39,916 nt of DNA from a virus. The position numbers were made by a program, and so were the translations under genes. The notes below the pieces were generated by a model. That model saw nothing but the letters and a program-made list of their open reading frames with translations, was not told the origin of the DNA and ran no database searches. Below are positions 39,112-39,916 of the stretch, piece by piece (the stretch's first letter is position 1; every line of letters starts with the position of its first letter). The stretch covers positions 1-39,916 of IMG/VR virus record IMGVR_UViG_3300036804_000279; one strand, given 5' to 3'.

Positions 39112-39319
39112 ATACATGCTGTTGAAAGATGCGTCAGTCCCGCTGGACGCCTGCCCGAAATGCAGCGCGACGCCGTTTTATCCATTCATGCGCGGCCAGG
39201 TGCAATCTGCCTGGCGCAGATTCTTCCGCAAACCATACTGCTGTCTGATCTGCTGGAACTGCAAAGAGATAGTGGGCTACGAGAACCCTCGCGCTCACAA
39301 ATATCTCAGCGCGAAATAG
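39101..39319 (+). CDS. Cys-rich small protein (72 aa)
   Basis: ATG 39101, inside the previous gene's last codons. MPIEYMLLKDASVPLDACPK, KCSATPFYPFMRGQVQSAWR, RFFRKPYCCLICWNCKEIVG. CPKC and CCLICWNC form a likely zinc site. Converges with the DUF3307 gene, sharing 25 nt of 3' ends. Confidence 0.6.
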   Translation: MPIEYMLLKDASVPLDACPKCSATPFYPFMRGQVQSAWRRFFRKPYCCLICWNCKEIVGYENPRAHKYLSAK

Positions 39320-39705
39320 TTGATGGTCAAATGCAAGATGTTATCGACGATGATTAAAAGCCAGACGGCAAGCCATGCCGGAGGCCCTTTGCGGTCTTCA
39401 GAAACAAATCCTGTACCCTGACAAGCCTTCCAGCTCATGCGTTGCTCCCAGCACGACGGCGACCAAAGCGGTGGCTCCCGGCCCTGATCCACGCTCTGCT
39501 GTATTCCCTGACCTTCCTGCTCCTGCGGCCTTCCTGGGCGGCGTGGTCTGTGATCTTCGCCACGCACATGCTTATTGACCGATTCCGGGTCGCCCGGTAC
39601 CTCGTCTGGCTCAAAAATTGGCTTGCTCCTTTTAGTTTTGTTTTCGGCCATCCAGTGCGACTGCAAGATGTAATCGCCCCACAAATGACAAAGTAGTTGA
39701 TTCAT
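39295..39705 (-). CDS. DUF3307 membrane protein with its middle inverted
   Basis: I take ATG 39705 (MNQLLCHLWGDYILQSHWMA), the conserved DUF3307 beginning; GGAGGG sits just upstream and longer TTG/GTG starts are possible. The C-terminal part (KGPPAWLAVWLLIIVDNILH LTINYFALRYL) is also family-like. The middle of the present minus frame (KPIFEPDEVPGDPESVNKHV and on) is not. The expected middle (LIHALLYSLTFLLLRPSWAA, HMLIDRFRVARYLVWLKNW) is encoded on the opposite strand at 39469-39621. Turning that segment around restores a 136-aa protein in frame. As it stands the gene is open but its helices are disrupted, so it is probably non-functional. Confidence 0.8.
   Translation of the reverse strand: MNQLLCHLWGDYILQSHWMAENKTKRSKPIFEPDEVPGDPESVNKHVRGEDHRPRRPGRPQEQEGQGIQQSVDQGREPPLWSPSCWEQRMSWKACQGTGFVSEDRKGPPAWLAVWLLIIVDNILHLTINYFALRYL
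39469..39621 (+). other. Precise 153-bp inverted segment of the DUF3307 gene (51 codons)
   Basis: The plus strand reads RWLPALIHALLYSLTFLLLR, PSWAAWSVIFATHMLIDRFR and VARYLVWLKNW. On both sides the minus-strand codon boundaries coincide exactly with the segment edges. Edges share only AAGC/GCTT (4 bp inverted). Confidence 0.85.
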
Positions 39706-39827
39706 ATCCCTCCAGACTTTCACGAACAATCCAGAACAAAAGTGAACACAAGTGAACTAGCGATAGGTAACCGTGAAAGAGATAATAAAGACAAATGTAA
39801 CAGTGACGATTGCAAAATCCAGGAAAA

Positions 39828-39860
39828 TGATATCACGATGATATAAAAATGATATAACCC
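39828..39860. repeat. Three 11-bp iteron units at the right end
   Basis: TGATATCACGA, TGATATAAAAA and TGATATAACCC in exact tandem; a looser CGATTGCAAAA lies upstream at 39807. The group precedes a promoter-like pair at 39882-39911. A 10-bp period AAGTGAAC repeat (39740-39759) lies further left. Confidence 0.75.
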
Positions 39861-39881
39861 AGCCCCGACCACGCAGCGGAG

Positions 39882-39911
39882 TTGACAACAAGAGCGGTCT
39901 CTCTCTAAAAT
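39882..39911 (+). promoter_or_regulatory. Sigma70-type promoter at the right edge
   Basis: TTGACA (39882-39887), 18-bp spacer, TAAAAT (39906-39911), reading rightwards out of the window, just after three iteron units. An iteron-regulated promoter for genes beyond the edge is likely. Confidence 0.65.
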
Positions 39912-39916
39912 ACATA

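Noticed and set aside
1-39916. Circular join of the two window ends
   Set aside because: The left fibre gene, if continued into the right end on the minus strand, reads through the promoter and iteron region with no protein-like pattern, so the window is not a simple closed circle as given.
1-39916. tRNA or rRNA genes, integrase, attachment sites
   Set aside because: None could be recognised by reading; no cloverleaf or catalytic tyrosine/serine recombinase motifs were seen.

Overview
The window reads as one end-cut piece of a tailed bacteriophage or prophage genome with a short, podovirus-like tail. This rests on a large terminase, a portal of about 556 residues, a scaffold-like protein, a major capsid protein, a connector, a 943-residue nozzle-type protein, glycine-zipper and Gln/Ala-rich proteins of ejection-protein type, and a large beta-helical spike. 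There is no long tape-measure protein. The DNA is GC-rich, with many ATGA/GTGA/TGATG stop-start overlaps and frequent GTG and TTG starts. Signal peptides ending in ALAQ or ALGQ, and an interspersed repeat built around a TGTCATTCTGAACGAAGTGA core, remind me of Acidobacteriota genomes. That host assignment is inference only.

Layout. Positions 1-31000 on the minus strand (transcribed right to left) form the late region: small Cys-rich proteins, terminase, two connector-region proteins, portal, a small HTH protein with a terminator inside its 3' end, a roughly 690-bp non-coding block, a run of small accessory genes, scaffold, major capsid protein with its own terminator, a head decoration-like protein, connector, nozzle, a permuted NlpC/P60-like protein, internal virion proteins, and two fibre/spike genes. 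The second fibre gene leaves the left edge. Both fibre proteins carry Sec signal peptides and share an N-terminal domain. Seven copies of a 69-bp repeat, all in one orientation, lie between genes at 10.7-31.3 kb.

Positions 31258-33577 (minus) hold an 80-aa protein, a HerA/DUF87-like ATPase with two winged-helix-like repeats, and a RusA-type resolvase. A divergent promoter region with an inverted-repeat operator at 33625-33670 separates this operon from the plus-strand early region (33682-37542): a replication-type protein, a Zn protein, a phage Gp37/Gp68 (DUF5131) protein, a membrane protein, a ParA ATPase, a ribbon-helix-helix partner and a 96-aa protein. Tandem 11-bp repeats (consensus TGATAYCAAAR) sit at 34355, 35990 and 39828, with smaller groups at 23640 and 36920. 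I infer that ParA, the RHH protein and these repeats form a plasmid-type partition system, so the phage may persist as an extrachromosomal phage-plasmid. No integrase, DNA polymerase or primase is visible.

Positions 37540-38655 (minus) are a more A/T-rich two-gene cassette (Tat-exported protein plus small membrane protein) with its own terminator, a moron-like insertion. At the right end two Cys-rich proteins face a DUF3307 membrane-protein gene whose middle 51 codons are exactly inverted (39469-39621).
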